The notes below the pieces were generated by a model that was given only the letters and a program-made list of their open reading frames with translations, was not told the origin of the DNA and ran no database searches. Shown here piece after piece: positions 42,901-55,779 of a DNA stretch of 64,000 nt. Source of the DNA: Tetrahymena thermophila SB210 (lineage: Eukaryota > Ciliophora > Oligohymenophorea > Hymenostomatida > Tetrahymenidae); assembly GCF_000189635.1 (NCBI RefSeq), contig NW_002476434.1, forward strand, positions 1,240,001 through 1,304,000, given 5' to 3'. Made by a program: the position numbers and the translations under genes. Numbering within the stretch: position 1 is the stretch's first letter; each line of letters begins with the position of its first letter.

Positions 42901-43471
42901 TAGTGTTATAAGTAGCAACCAAAGTTTTAACAATCACAGAAATTATTCTAAAAATAGAAGCGAAAAAACGAATGATTCTAAAAGTACCTCAGAAATATAC
43001 TAAGACTTAATTTAATTACATGATTAGAACTTAACTTAAAAATTAAATAATAAAAGCAAGAGTGTTCATGAAAGAGTAGAAGATGTCAAAGTCGAAACTA
43101 AAAAAATGGAACAAATTGCTAATAAATAACAAAAACTATTAAAGGTTTCTTCTAATGAAGAAATAGATAGAGTTTTTATATCAGAAATATATATTAAATC
43201 TATAAAAGCTAAATTAGCTGTGCTGGATGAGATTGTTCCTTTTTACAATTAGAATAACATAAATAATAACAACCACTCTAAGTCTTAGCAATAAGATATT
43301 CAAAAATAAGAAAATATTAACCAAAATATAAATCAAAATTCTTAAATAGTAAATAAAGAATAGTAAGATTCTTATATGTAAACCTAGTTTAGTTAAAATC
43401 ATAGTAACAGCAACAAAAAAACATTAAGATTCGTTGATACATTATAAATATAGCAATAAGACAATTAATGA
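39913..43471 (+). CDS. Large coiled-coil, Q/N-rich protein, function unknown
   Basis: 1030 residues. Exons: 39913-39936, 39998-40963, 41022-41069, 41175-41814, 42057-43471. The first exon encodes only MSQSPLQK. The first third is disordered. Around residues 400-560 there is a long charged helix, surely coiled coil (LKKQEIEELEEQNKKKEQ, then RKKILEAQKAKKQ). Next comes WHYEKPKYQSKLWEICEQE and RRLREERRHKFGQQI, which look like short conserved linear motifs. A second helical region near the C-terminus reads DRVFISEIYIKSIKAKLAVL. Asn/Gln tracts separate these parts. Many ciliate cytoskeletal and basal-body proteins have this make-up, but I recognise no family and assign no function. One intron starts GTTGAT rather than GTA. 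The C-terminal end is not fully certain: see the unassigned open block at 43759. Confidence 0.7.
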
Positions 43472-45121
43472 ATTTACTTTTTACAAATAATCAAGAAATT
43501 CTATTTCAATCAAATAATCAAATTAGAATATTATTGTTTTTAGAGATTTAAAGAGTAAAAATTTTATGTACATATCAATAAAAATTTTATTTTATTTTTA
43601 AGAAATTTAATCAATAAATTAATCCAATTTTAAAAAATAAAATTATTTTAGATTTATATAATAAATAAATTATTAAGAAAATAAAAAATAGTTCATAAAA
43701 AAATTAAAAAGTTATTTTTTACAAATATATTTTATAATCATAAAAATGTTTATTACAGGGAAGATAAGGAATATTGAATGACTTATTTAAATTTCCTGAG
43801 TTTAATACAAAATTTGAATATGATAAAATAATAATTGATCAGGATGTTTTAAAGTAGATAATAAAAAAGCTAATAAATGAAAGATCAATTTCTAAGAATT
43901 AATTCTAAATAATTAATTTTTTAATACAATTTTATGAATTAATTTAATTTATTTAAGATTTCAAAAAATAATCAATTCAATATTAATTATTCAAATTTTA
44001 TCATTATCCTTCAAATATTGACAAATAAATAAACTCAAGCGTTTTTACTTTATTTCTTAAATAAGATTCAAGATATTTCAAAAGATCCAGTTTTAATACC
44101 AAAAAAATCCAAATATATTTTTTAATTATTTTAAGTAATTTTTATTAAAATAATTTTGAATTGCACTTTGATGTTGTTAAAAATTAGAGGTGAAGGACTA
44201 AGTTACTTAACTACTTTAAATCAAATAAATAAACACTTGAATTATTTAAAGATTTTATTTTACAATTATTTAATACTTATTATGGCCAAATAATTTTATA
44301 TTGAGCTAATATAATAAATTTTATCATTATTTTAATTTAATTTTTTATTATTTAAATGAGATTGCGTTTGATGATTATTTATTTATTTGAAAATGTTATA
44401 CTTTTTATTTGCTTTTATAAATATAAGTCTGATTTATGTTAGTCCAAACTGCATTTTATGTATTAACGTTTAGCTAACAAGTAAATCAGAAAATAAAAGA
44501 ATTATATATTTAATTCCACTCAATCAATAAATTGTAGTTTTTAAAAATATAGCAACTTAATTGTTTTAATTGTTGATTATGTTGGCGTTTACAGATTTAT
44601 TAAAGAACAAAGAGTTATTTTTTAATGGGGAAACTAGCAAACAAGATTTTTATTTATTTTTTAATTTATTTATTTATTTATCTATTATTTGTTAACAAAT
44701 TATGATGAAATAATAAATAAATTACTTTTTATTTACTAATTACTCAAAAAAAATTGAATTAAGCTAAACCAAATTTGAGAAAGTTGTATTAAATATCAAC
44801 TAAAAAGTAAATGAATGGAGAAGGATAGTTGAATTTTGTCTCTGATTTTCAATAGCTTGAATAAAAAGAGAGACTAGATTTAAATTTTGGTATTTTTAAA
44901 ATAAAATTTTTATATACAAATAATTTTCTTATTTTATTGTTGCTAGAGTTGTTTTGTTTTTTTTTTTTTGCATTTGTGTTTTATCAAGAGAAGACTTAAT
45001 AATTAATCCTACTTGCTTTTTCTAAGCTTAATAAAAGCTATTTTTATAACCAACAACAAGTTGCTTAAAAACAAATCATTTTTTCTTTAAGCTGAGTTCT
45101 TACTAATCATATTTTATTTTT
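43472..45121. other. 1.65-kb spacer with a possible unassigned exon
   Basis: Mostly A+T-rich non-coding DNA. An AG acceptor after a T/A tract at 43758 is followed by about 140 bases with normal coding composition (43759-43900), described separately. Nothing else recognised. Confidence 0.5.
43759..43901 (+). other. Possible orphan exon
   Basis: After 'tattacag' the frame reads GRQGILNDLFKFPEFNTKFE and then a helical DQDVLKQIIKKLINERSI, much more protein-like than the surroundings. It could be an alternative last exon of the 39913 gene: a GTTGAT donor after TTC near 43428 would be in phase, and the same gene uses such a donor elsewhere. It could also be a relic or a small unrelated gene. Confidence 0.3.
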
Positions 45122-47464
45122 ATGTTAGACTCCTTACTAGATGATCAAGAGAAGGCAGACGCGGAGTTGAATAACAGTGTTTTCACTTTTGCATAATAAC
45201 ATAATAGTATGATTGATGATTAACTTTAACTTGCATAAAACACAAATTAGTAACCATCTAGTTAATAAAACTCAGCATTTCCTTCTAAGGTCCTGTTAGA
45301 GACTAACTAAAATTTCTAAACTTATGAAACTTGTAATAATTGTAACCGCTAATTCTTCTAGGGTCGCCTTAATCTTCATTAAAAATCTTGCAAACCATAG
45401 AATCCATTAAAGCCTCTAAATATGTTGAAAATAAATAATATTCTATCCAACTCTAATGAATAAAGTGGCTTAGGTTCAAAAGTAACTTTTAATATATAAC
45501 ATTTGATTTATTTTATGCAAGCAAATAACATAAAAAATATTTATTATTTCGATTTAAGTGGACATAAGTGCCATCAAGTAGTTAAATTTTTGTTGATGCA
45601 CTTTTTAACATTTTAAATGTCACTGCTAAAATTTAATTTTCAAATCTAAAAAGTAAGGTAAAAAAAAGAAATTAGGTTATAGAGAAGTTTTAAGTTCTAG
45701 ACTAAGTGCAACACCTACAACTGCTGGAAGTGTTGAAGTAATTAAATCTATAATTTATAAAATTATTTTTTGTGAACTTTTAAGTAGATATGTAATATAA
45801 GAATAAATATTATTGTAAAAATTCAAATAATTATACAAGAAATTTGGTGAATAAAACTATTATACTATTTAAACAACTAAACAATTTATACAATTTTCAA
45901 TTATTCGTTCGTTTATATGCAATAAATAATTCTAACAAAATTTTGTATTAATAGAAATCCGTTAATAACTAGAATGATTTGAAATTTGTGCAACCAGATG
46001 AATAAGTATCTACAAACTTAACTACAATTCCGAAGTGGAAAATTGAGCATTAGAGCTTACTATTAAGTATCAAGCCTGCTTAAATGAATGTAATTTAATT
46101 ACTTAAATAAAAGATTAATCAATAAATAAATTTATTTAATTTTTTTGTTGTATAAATTTTTAGTCTTCAGATTTCATATATTAATAGTATGTTTAGTGCC
46201 AATATTGTTTGAGGAAATTCAAACCATGTAATAATTAATATCTAAATTATAATAATAAATTAAAGATTATATAATTAAATATAGAAGTAGCTGAATAGCA
46301 TATACCTAATTGCAAGAATATCTTTAATCGCCCAAAACCACCTAAAAAATAGTAAGAAAAAGAGAATGAAGGTAAAATGTAAAATGAAAGAAGCTCAAAT
46401 AAGCTCAAAATTAGAAAAGAGCTAACTGAAAAAGAAGAAGAAATCAAAAATATATCATCTTATGAAAATAGTGAAAGAGTTAATTTGAAAGAAAAACTTT
46501 TTTAAATTAATGACTCGTTTGATAAATCTATTACACAAATTAAAGAAATTGAAATATTTTAAATAAATCCTCAAACTTTAAGCAAAAATTTGCTTGAAAA
46601 GAGCTCAAAAAATACTTCAATTGCTACAAAAAAAAAGTTCAAACACATTGACAGAAAACTTTCCTTTTTTAATTCATCTATTAGGGATTCACACTATTTT
46701 GATTTGGAAAAAAATAATGTTTAAAATTAAAGTTTAAAGACATTGAATAAGGTAGGAAATATAGAACTCCACAGAAATAAATCAGTTTAAAATTAATTGT
46801 ATGACGCTTCTTTATTTGGCTGTGATCACTTAGAATAAGCAGACTCTCAAATTAAGGTATTAAACCAATCATCCTCTGCTACTCAGCTTCCATTTATTTA
46901 AGACAAAAGAATTTCTAACAAACTTAATTAACTCTAAGGTAAAATAAATATACTTTTTATTTCCTTATAAATTAAATAAATTACTTAAAAAGAAATAAGA
47001 GAAAATTAGGGAGGTTTTAATTATGAGAACGTAATAAATAGAAGTAAAAACTATTCACAAGTTACTTGCCCTCATTGTGAAAGAATATTTTCAAAAAATG
47101 CAGCTCCACGTCACATACCAATTTGTAAAACTATCTTAAATAAACCAGCCCGTCCTTTAAAAAAGTAAACTTTAATACTAATTTTTTAAAAAAATGTTAT
47201 TTAGCTAACTAACTAAATAAAAAATTAACAACTAGATCTTCATCAAGCTAGTTGTAAACTTTGATCAAATAAAACTCTTCTTATGGAGACATTTTCAAAA
47301 CAAACTATGAGTAAAAAGGAAAGAATAAGTCAACTACCATTTAAGAATAATAGTCTCTTTCGGTGTTCTAAAATTAGTAAATTAGTTGTTTTTGCACTTA
47401 GTGTGGAAGTTAACTTTTTTACAGCTTCAAATATTGTAGTAGTTGTGGCAAAAAGAGATCTTGA
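45122..47464 (+). CDS. ZC2HC1-like protein with three C2HC zinc fingers and a C-terminal zinc ribbon
   Basis: 565 residues. Exons: 45122-45481, 45654-45737, 45955-46089, 46164-46227, 46285-46938, 46993-47164, 47236-47464. Three fingers share the pattern CxxCxRxF...HxxxC: CNNCNRQFFQGRLNLHQKSC (71-90), CQYCLRKFKPQVAEQHIPNC (205-224, split by a 57-nt intron) and CPHCERIFSKNAAPRHIPIC (458-477), the last followed by KTILNKPARPLKK. This is the zf-C2HC_2/ZC2HC1 (FAM164) type. Between fingers 1 and 2, PKWKIEHQSLLLSIK matches the conserved W..KHE.F...I segment of that family. The C-terminus has a CxxC(10)CxxC ribbon (cysteines 543, 546, 557, 560), not usual for ZC2HC1 as far as I know. Family members are conserved in ciliated eukaryotes; their molecular role is poorly known. 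Splicing restores exact finger spacing, which supports the model. Confidence 0.85.
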
Positions 47465-48673
47465 AAAATCAGTTGTTTATTAATATAAAAAGAATATTTT
47501 ATGAACAATTTTTTAATTTACATGATAATGAATGAATGAGTGATGTTATATTTATATTTATAAGATAGTTTATTTATTAATTTATTTTGAATTTTCATTT
47601 TTCAAGTTAAATTGAAAGAAAGAATCAAAAAATTTCTTTAATAATATTTTAAAAATAATTTTAGGTTTATTTTTATTAGATTTGTTTAATATTAACCAAA
47701 TTACTCATTTAAGGGGGTAAAAGAATTACCAAAAAATAATTTTATTTTTGTTTAAAATTTTTAAAAAATTACTTTATCAAAAAAATATTATTTTTTAGTA
47801 CATTAATTAATTAGGATTTACAGTAAACTAAACTAATTTTAATCTTATTACTTAATTATGAAATAATATAATGATATAAGTATAATTTATTTTTTACATA
47901 ATAAAAATAAATTGAGATAAGTAATTAATAGAAATTTTATTTTCTAAATACTAATTTTAAAATGTTTATCATAAAAATATATTTTAAATACTGCTTAGAC
48001 AAATTTATCATAAAATTCTATATGAGCAGTAATCATATTTATGTTTTTAAATTCATTGATTTGGTAATAAAAAAAGGAATTTTATTGATCATAAAACAAT
48101 TATTATTTCAAATTTTAAGAAATAAAATATTTCATTTATTTTTATGTATAAATAAAGCAGGCTTATGTTTTTTAAATTCATATTTTATTTTTTGATAATT
48201 TCATAATCTATTAAGTTTATGATTGCAGGCAAATCCTATTTAATTAAATTAGTAGGCAATACTTTATGAATGTATAATTATGAGAAATTATTTGATGAAA
48301 TAAAGTACTTACTTACTAATAAATAAATATGTGAATAATATTTGTGTCATATAAAATTTATTTTTAATTTTAAGAATTCGTTATAAACGACTCTAACTAT
48401 AAAATATAAAGAGTGTTTATTCTTTAATATATCCCTTAGATATTTGTTAATATTTTCTGATAAATAAGCTAATAGTCCATACAAGTTAAGTGCAATTATC
48501 TTTATTAAAAACTAATAAAAATTTTTTTCTTAAATTTAACTAATATTTACAAGCAAATATACACACACACACCAATTTCTATAAAGCTTATTTATTGCTT
48601 TTAAAAACAAATAAAGAAAATAATTTTTTCTTAAGTTTCTAAACTAAAAATATAAAACAAGGCGATACTTTTA
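47465..48673. other. 1.2-kb A+T-rich spacer
   Basis: No coding frame under the ciliate code and no clear repeat. Open stretches near 47960-48200 have only A/T-rich codons and no conserved content. A short (ac)n tract sits near 48560. Confidence 0.55.
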
Positions 48674-49895
48674 ATGAGCAAAATGTCATTTTCAAACAGA
48701 TTTAATTCAAGTAAAAGAGTTTATTTTTATTCATAAAAATTTATTATGATAATTTATCCATAAATAGATTAAGAAGGAGAGGAGGAGGACATAGAATATA
48801 ATTAAATGGAAACTAATAATTATTATGATAATTAATATGAGTAGCAAAATAGCAATTAATTCAACTAAGTAGGGTCTTTCAAATAGACCTATGCTTTAGA
48901 TAACTATAATAATGAAGAATCAGATCATGGATTTGAGTCAACTGATTAATTTAGACATAATAACTTTGATTTATTTGTTGTAAAAAAGAATGAAAATATA
49001 AAAAAATCACCTCTCCAGCCATATTAAAATCAAGAAAACTACAATTACAATAAACAAACTAGAAGCAAAAGTCCTTCTATATCACAATTACCTGATTTTC
49101 TAAAAAATCAAGCAGAGAGAAGCAGTTCATATATAAAATTAGGTAGCAGTCAACAATAATCTAAGCAATAAATATAAAATGAAAGGTGTTAAAAGTTATA
49201 TGAATTGGGTGAGAAAAAAAGATAAGAGCTAATGTAAAAAAAGAGAGACAGCGACATCCTTAAAGAAAATTAATCTCAATGCACTTTTAGACCTTAATCT
49301 TTCACTAAAAAATCTATCTACAGTGCATAAACATAATCTTCATTGAATATATTTGAAAGGACTAATCTGTGGAATGAATAAAAGAAGTTAAAAATAGACT
49401 CCATAAAAGAAGCTGATAAGGATAAAGATTTGGAAGAGTGCACTTTCTAGCCCTAAATTGTAAAAAAAATTAAATTCATTAATTTTTTAATAAAAATAAT
49501 ATTATTTTAATCAAGAAAAATAGCAAGCAATCACATTTAGTAAATATGTCTATATACCCAAATCAGAATGGTATAGGATTAAAGGGAGTAGATAAATTTT
49601 TAAAAAGGTAAATATTAGCTCGTCGTGCAAAGGAAGAGCTTGAAGCTTAAAAGGAAAACCCTTTTTGCCATGTAGAAAATAAAAATGTAAACAAGAATAT
49701 AGACCAAATTCCAATACAAACATTAACTAAAAGAGTAATTCTTAAAATTAGAAATATATATTTATTTACTCAATAATAAAATTGTAATTAAAATAGGCAA
49801 AAATATAAGAACAAGTATGTCAATCTCAAGATTATCAAAATTTTAATTAAGCTATAAAGAATTTAAGATATCAATTACATAATATAGAAATTTGA
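48674..49895 (+). CDS. Protein with 'CTFxPxI' repeats, ciliate cytoskeleton-associated type
   Basis: 348 residues. Exons: 48674-48710, 48768-49459, 49516-49734, 49797-49895. The N-terminal half is acidic and N/Q/Y-rich. Two repeats follow: KLYELGEKKRQELMQKK ... CTFRPQ and FERTNLWNEQKKLKIDS ... ECTFQPQI. Next comes GVDKFLKRQILARRAKEELE and a short C-terminal helix. From general knowledge, 'LY..G......ECTFxPxI' and 'V..RL..W...K..KL' blocks are widespread in ciliate and other alveolate proteins, some located in cilia or basal bodies; placement of this one is inferred. It follows two other cytoskeleton-like genes on the same strand (39913 and 45122), which may be chance. The frame and phases are clean. 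Confidence 0.75.
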
Positions 49896-51619
49896 TGAAG
49901 GCATTGAATTAGTAAGTTTATGAAATAAGATAATAAAATTAATTTTATTAATATCATTAATTAATTAAAAGATTTAAAATATATATTATATCATTGTTAT
50001 TCCAATTAAAATAATAATAAAAACATAAATAAATAGCTCTTAACTATCGTTTCTTATTTAAAACTTTCTGATTTTAGAATTCTCAATTCTACAAAACTCA
50101 ATTAATTTTTTAAGGGATAATAAAAATAAAACTTTAATGTGCTTGCTTTTATATATAACTTTCAATATTAAGTAAATATTTATGAGCAGAATATTGAGAT
50201 AGATACATAAATGATATTATTAAATGTTAAAAGTAAGTTTCATATTTTCTTTAGATAATTGTAAAAAAAAATTAATAAATACTTAATACTTTGATTGATT
50301 GATTTATTTATTTATATTTTTCTCAAGATTATTTTAATTTTTTTCTATAATACATTTTAAGTTTGGAAAAAGCTCCAAAATTTTTATATTAAAAGAATCT
50401 TTTTTAAAATATTTTTTATTTATTTTAACATAAATGTGAAAAAAAATAATTAAAACAAATTACATTTTTTATTTATATCCATTTTATTTAATTCTATGTT
50501 ATGTCTTTTTTTTTATATATTTTCTTAAATTTGGTATGTGAATATAACTCATTGATTAATTTATACATAATAATTAATTTAAAATTTTAAAATTGCCTAA
50601 AAAATATTTTCTCTTGCCTAATTTTTGTTAAATATATTTTTAAATTATTTTTATTAAAAGAAGATGGTAAATTCTTAAATAAACCTAAATATTTGCATAC
50701 TCTATTATTCTGAATAGCTTCTTTAAAGCCAAATAACACTTTGTTTTTTGATCACTTAAAACCAAAAAATAATTTTACATTTTTATTTGAAATTGCTTCT
50801 TTCTTTTAATAAATTATAGATAAATAAAATTGAATGAAATGTAAATAAATGAATAACCAAGTTTTTAATAAATTTTTTGTTTAGAAAAAAATAATAAAAA
50901 ATGAAAAAATTGTAAATTATTTATTTATTTATTTGGTTAATTGAAGAATGAAAAAAATTAATTATTTTTTTTTAAATAAATACATTCGAAAATAAAATAT
51001 TTAAATTTAATTAATATTATTGTAAATCTAATTAGAACAGTATTGGATAACTAAAGCTGAGTAAAAGATAAATTTACAAGGAAATTAAATTTTTGATTTG
51101 ATTTAGCTTATTTACCTAATTTTACAGTCTAGTTTACAAAGAATAATTACAAGTGAGGCAAATTTTTATTATTTAAAAGCCCATAGATTTTTTCTAAATA
51201 GTTCCAATTGTAAATTTTATTGTTTTAGGATTAAAACTGATCTTATACTAGTTAAGGTTCTAAAAGACTAATGGACAGAAAAAAATTTAGAAAAAGGAGA
51301 TGGAGAAAAATTGCGTACTAGCTGACTAATTATCTGAAAATATGACAGCATTTTAGACTATAAGGTAGTAATTTTAACTAAAAATATTAAAGTTCGAGCA
51401 AAATCTGTGAGTTAAACAAAAATAATGTAATATATTCACAAAATTACAAACAAATATCAACATATAACAAATAAAAATTTCTATTAACAAAGGAGAAAGA
51501 TTAAGAATACTCTCTCTATCATATATTTATATATTAATTAAATCATAAAAAAATATTCAAGTAAATTAAGTTCATATAATAAAGAAGTAAATCACAAACA
51601 AGTTGGCATAAACTATAAT
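49896..51619. other. 1.7-kb A+T-rich spacer
   Basis: No coding frame or clear repeat recognised. The stretch 51200-51420 has slightly higher G/C but folds into no tRNA I can see and has no coding signature. The promoter of the carrier gene should lie at the right end. Confidence 0.5.
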
Positions 51620-53380
51620 ATGTAAGCAACAGTCAAAAATTAGTAAAAACCCAAAAGCTAAATTGAAAGCTTTAAGTATTCTTTTGCAGCATTTTGCTCT
51701 ACCTTTTGCGTTTAGATTTTGCACCCATTTGACTTAATTAAGACAAGATTTTAGAGTAATTCATTATTTTTAGCTTTATAAGAATACCATTAAAAAAAGA
51801 ATAACAATAGAACTAAGCTCATTTTAAAATAGAATTAATTATGAATCATCATATTAATTAAAATAAAATTAGAGAAACAAATTAATTTGTTTTTAAAAAT
51901 AAAAAATAGGCCATGATGGAATGAAAGGTGGAAATAATATAGTTCCTTAGTACAAAAATATAAGAAATGCCTTTTAGACTATATACAGTCAAGAAGGTGT
52001 AAGAGGATTATATAAAGGATTTGGATGGACTTTATTTGCTCAGTCTGTTTCAAGAGTTCTCTTTTTCACATTGTAAAAATACTTCCTTAATAATTCTAGG
52101 TCATGTTTTAAATGCATATTTTATTCAAAAGATATGAAAAGAGCAGAGATTTCTATGAGAAGATTTTATAGCATCAAAGCAAAGAATTTCAAATCTTTGT
52201 GGCTTCTACACAGAGTGGAGTTATTGCAACATTTATCACAACTCCTATGTGGATATTGAAAACAAGAATGCTTTTGAACACCAAATAAAATATATCTGTA
52301 AATAAAATTTATTTTATTTAGTGATATTATAAATTTTATCACTTACTTACTTACACACACATGCAAAATAAATGATTTGTTTGATATTAATTTTCGGAGT
52401 TTTAATCTTAATAAGACTTTAAATCTATTTAATAATTTTGAAGGATTTCATACTACTGAAAATAAATAGTATTGCATGGTAAAAATTTAATAAGCTGAGT
52501 TTTTTAGTTGTCTAAATTTATGCCAAAATTTTAATAATTTATTCCTTATTTTTTAGCACAAAATATTTATCTATTTGTCTCTGGAAAGAATATACTTTTG
52601 TTCTATACTATCTATTTTTTTTCTAATAAATACTAACAATAAACTACGAAAATTTGTGGATTTTCCAGAATATTTCTAGTTATTTATTTTTACATCAAAT
52701 ATTTAATTGAATAAATTTTTATAATTAATAGGGGTATTAGAATCTTAACAGCGCTATATTATCAATTTACAATGAACACGGTATTCTAGGTTTCTGGAGA
52801 GGTTTAAGTGTTTCACTTCCTTTGTGTTTCCATGGCACAATTTAAATGTCAGTATTTGAGAAGGTTATGCAAATCACTCGGTAAAATTTTATACATTAAT
52901 TGCATTTATTTTCTTAAAACGTAAAAAATAAAGAAAGGGAGATAAGAGTTTTTAAAATTGAAAAACGATATTAATTTTCTAATTATTAATTTAATTTGTC
53001 TTATAAATTATATTATAACTAATAGACCTATTGCCTAAGACGACACATATAATATTCGACCCGCTTTCGCGGGATTTTTCAGTAAATTATGTGCTATTTT
53101 AGCTACATATCCGTTGTAAACCCTGAGAACTAGAATATAGTAGAATCAATATATTCATACTAGTGATGGACACTTAAAGTCTCCTAAATATAAAAATGTA
53201 AGAGATGTAGTCTACAAATTGTATTAAAAAGAAGGTATATTAAGTTTATATAAGGGCGTTAAACCTTCTCTAATTATGAATTTACCTTCTAACTCAATTT
53301 ACTTCTTCTGCTATGAATTTTTCAAAAAAGCTTTAAATATTTCAAGAGATCAAAAAGAAATCAAAAATCAAAAACACTGA
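51620..53380 (+). CDS. Mitochondrial carrier, FAD/folate/pyrimidine-nucleotide subgroup
   Basis: 327 residues, the typical length of the SLC25 family. Exons: 51620-51755, 51910-52099, 52144-52297, 52732-52880, 53026-53380. It has three carrier repeats with signature P-x-D/E-x-x-K/R-x-R: PFDLIKTR (36-43), PMWILKTR (143-150) and PLQTLRTR (239-246). These are followed by the YKGFGW/WRGLSV/YKGVKP blocks. Tryptophan in the second signature (PMW, compare PIW) marks the subgroup that includes FAD (Flx1), folate (SLC25A32), NAD and pyrimidine-nucleotide carriers. The exact substrate cannot be told from the sequence. It should sit in the mitochondrial inner membrane and exchange a nucleotide-like solute. 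Intron 2 has a GTCATG donor and two close AGs; only the one ending at 52143 keeps the frame. No truncation. Confidence 0.9.
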
Positions 53381-54448
53381 AAGAAATTCTAATCATAACT
53401 AAAGATTTAATAAATCATAAAAATTAAATTATTTATAATAGCATAAATGTAAATAAAATGTTTAATATCAATCTATTCATCCATCTTTTAATTATTGATG
53501 TATTTACTTTATATTAATTTTATAAAACCCTAGTAAAAATAGATTCATAATTTTTAAAATTATTAAATAGATTGTATTCAATTATAATTTACTCTTTATT
53601 TGTATTTGTTTTTAGTAGGTTTTTTCAATGGTTAGGTTCTTCAAAGAATCATTGAAAATATTTTTAATTGTCAATTATTAAATATATTGTATACAATTAT
53701 AATTTACTCTTTATTTTTATTTGTTGTTAGTTGGTTTTTTCTTAAATGGTTAGGTTTATACAAAAAAACATTGAAAATATTTTTAATTGTCATTCAATAT
53801 TAAATTAATTTAATTTCAATATTTACTTAAAGGTTTTAATTAATTTAAAAATTTTAAAAATATTTTTAATTCTAATTTTAGTAAATATTTTTAAAAGAAT
53901 GATTTTTGTTTTTTTTAAAAAAAAATATGTTAATAGAGTTTAAAGATTTAATTTATTTAAAAGAAATGTCTTATTTTGTAATAAAAACATTTTTTTAAAT
54001 GAAAATAAATTAATTTTTTTAAAAAAATGAAAGTAAATTATTTTTAAAAATTGTTTTGGTTAGTTTGTTTTGCAAGATAATTATATAGATATATTTTGAA
54101 TTTATTAATAAGTAGAAAGTAGGATTTTTAACAGAAAAATAAAAAGACTGAAAATTAGGTAAAAGAAGGATTGTCCTACTTTTATTAAGTAGTAGTAGCA
54201 AAAAGATGGGCAATTATCAAATGGAAGATTAATAGAGAGAGACTGGTCAAATTTAATAAATATCAAAAAAATAAAAACCAAATCAAAGAGGAGTGAATAT
54301 AATTAATAAAAATAGTGAAGTAATAAGATATAGATCTATTGAATCTATCTGATTGATAAAATATATTAAGCTTATTTTATAAAAAAACTAAATTAAAGAA
54401 ACAAGCAATACATATATATAATTTGATATTAATAGTTACTAAATAAAA
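53381..54448. other. 1-kb spacer with a 115-bp tandem pair
   Basis: Non-coding. It contains the repeat at 53559-53790 and poly-A/T runs near 53880-54050. The RPF2 promoter should be in the last 150 bases. Confidence 0.55.
53559..53790. repeat. Two tandem copies of a 115-bp unit
   Basis: attattaaata starts copies at 53559 and 53674. Both contain caattataatttactctttatt, a 'gttagt(a/t)ggttttttc' word, 'atggttaggtt' and 'cattgaaaatatttttaattgtca' in the same order. Confidence 0.8.
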
Positions 54449-55779
54449 ATGGAAATTGTTGATAAAGAATAGAATTTAGCCAAAATTGATAAGGAAATTC
54501 GTACTCCTAAAACTGCTAGAGGTCGTAGACTCTTAAAGAAGAGAGAGCCTCAACTCGAAGAAGGCAGCAAAAAGACAATTTTCATTAAAGGAAAAAAAAC
54601 TTCAGAAGATGTTTCAAAGATAATGAAGGACATTGTAATTAATTAATTAAATATTTTGATTGCTTTCTTTTTGAATATTAACTTCTGCTACTAAAAAAAT
54701 AAATTTATGATCTTGGAATAGCAAATATGAACTTTCTTTTTTAAATTAAAATAGTACACTTTGAAAAAAATCAATTCTGTCAATTTTTCTAATAGACATG
54801 ATGTTTTACCTTTTGAAAATGTTTAACCTATTGAAAATTATTGCAGCAAGCAAGATTGCAGTCTCTTCGTTTTTGGGTATTTATTATTTTATTACATTTT
54901 AGCAAGCAATGATTACAATTTTTTTATACTAAATCAAGCTCCCACAATAAAAAGAGACCTGATAATCTCATTCTTGGTAGATTATTTGATGGACATCTTC
55001 TTGATATGGTAGAATTTGGAGTCAGCAACATGAAATCTCAATCTAGCTTCACAAGTATTATCGATATTCCTTCTTAAGCTCGTCCTGTTTTAGTTTTCTA
55101 AGGTCCTCTCTTCGATTCTGAACCTACCTTTATGAAAATTAAGAACCTTTTAAATGGTAATTAAGCAAAATGAATACATAAAATTTATAAAAAAAAAGAA
55201 TTATTTTTTAAAGATTGAACTTGGAGCAAAAAAATTTCAAAATGAAAATATTAATATTTTTTAATTTATTTTTTAGATTTCTTTGTCGAAAACATCAACG
55301 TAGCTGAAATAGATATTATGACTGGTATGAGATATACAATAGTTTTTACTGCTAATGAAAAAAATATTTTGATGAGAACTTATGCTATAAATATCAATAA
55401 AAGTGAAGTTAATAAGGAAGATTTATAATCAAATAGTAATGCATCTGCAATATAATTAACTGAAATAGGGCCCTCTGCTGACCTTACAGTTAGAAGAGAA
55501 TAATGGGCTTCTGATGAAACTATGAAAGTTGCCTGCAAACAACCTAAAGTAGTCAAGAAGAAACAAGTATATATTTTTTAATAACTTAAACAAATAAATA
55601 AATAAATTACTTTTTTTAAATCAAATTAGGATAAAAATAAATTCACAGATGCATTGGGCAATACAGTTGCTAAAATCTATACTAACCATCAAAACTTTAA
55701 TGTGTTAGCTCTTAAAAAGAGAAAGAAACTAAAAACTAACAGCGGAGAAGAAAAAACTATCGATGTCGACGATTTGTGA
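54449..55779 (+). CDS. RPF2: Ribosome production factor 2 (Brix domain)
   Basis: 321 residues. Exons: 54449-54634, 54755-54876, 54939-55156, 55277-55566, 55630-55779. RPF2 works in the nucleolus with RRS1 to load the 5S rRNP (5S rRNA, uL18, uL5) onto pre-60S particles. The Brix domain lies at about 30-235: EGSKKTIFIKGKKTSEDVSK, the NRHDVLPFEN stretch, then GSHNKKRPDNLILGRLFDGH followed by LDMVEFG, which is diagnostic for RPF2 rather than other Brix proteins. Later come QARPVLVFQGPLFDSE and GPSADLTVRREQWASDE. The C-terminus is basic and then acidic (KKRKKLKTNSGEEK). Length matches the family (about 305-345). Splice phases agree at all four introns. Confidence 0.95.

Noticed and set aside
51200-51420. 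Possible tRNA or small RNA (gttcgagc word)
   Set aside because: No A box at the right distance and no cloverleaf could be drawn.
53055-53080. G+C-rich hairpin cccgctttcgcggg followed by T's, like a bacterial terminator
   Set aside because: It lies inside the last exon of the mitochondrial carrier, where it encodes part of the conserved third repeat (RPAFAGFF); chance.
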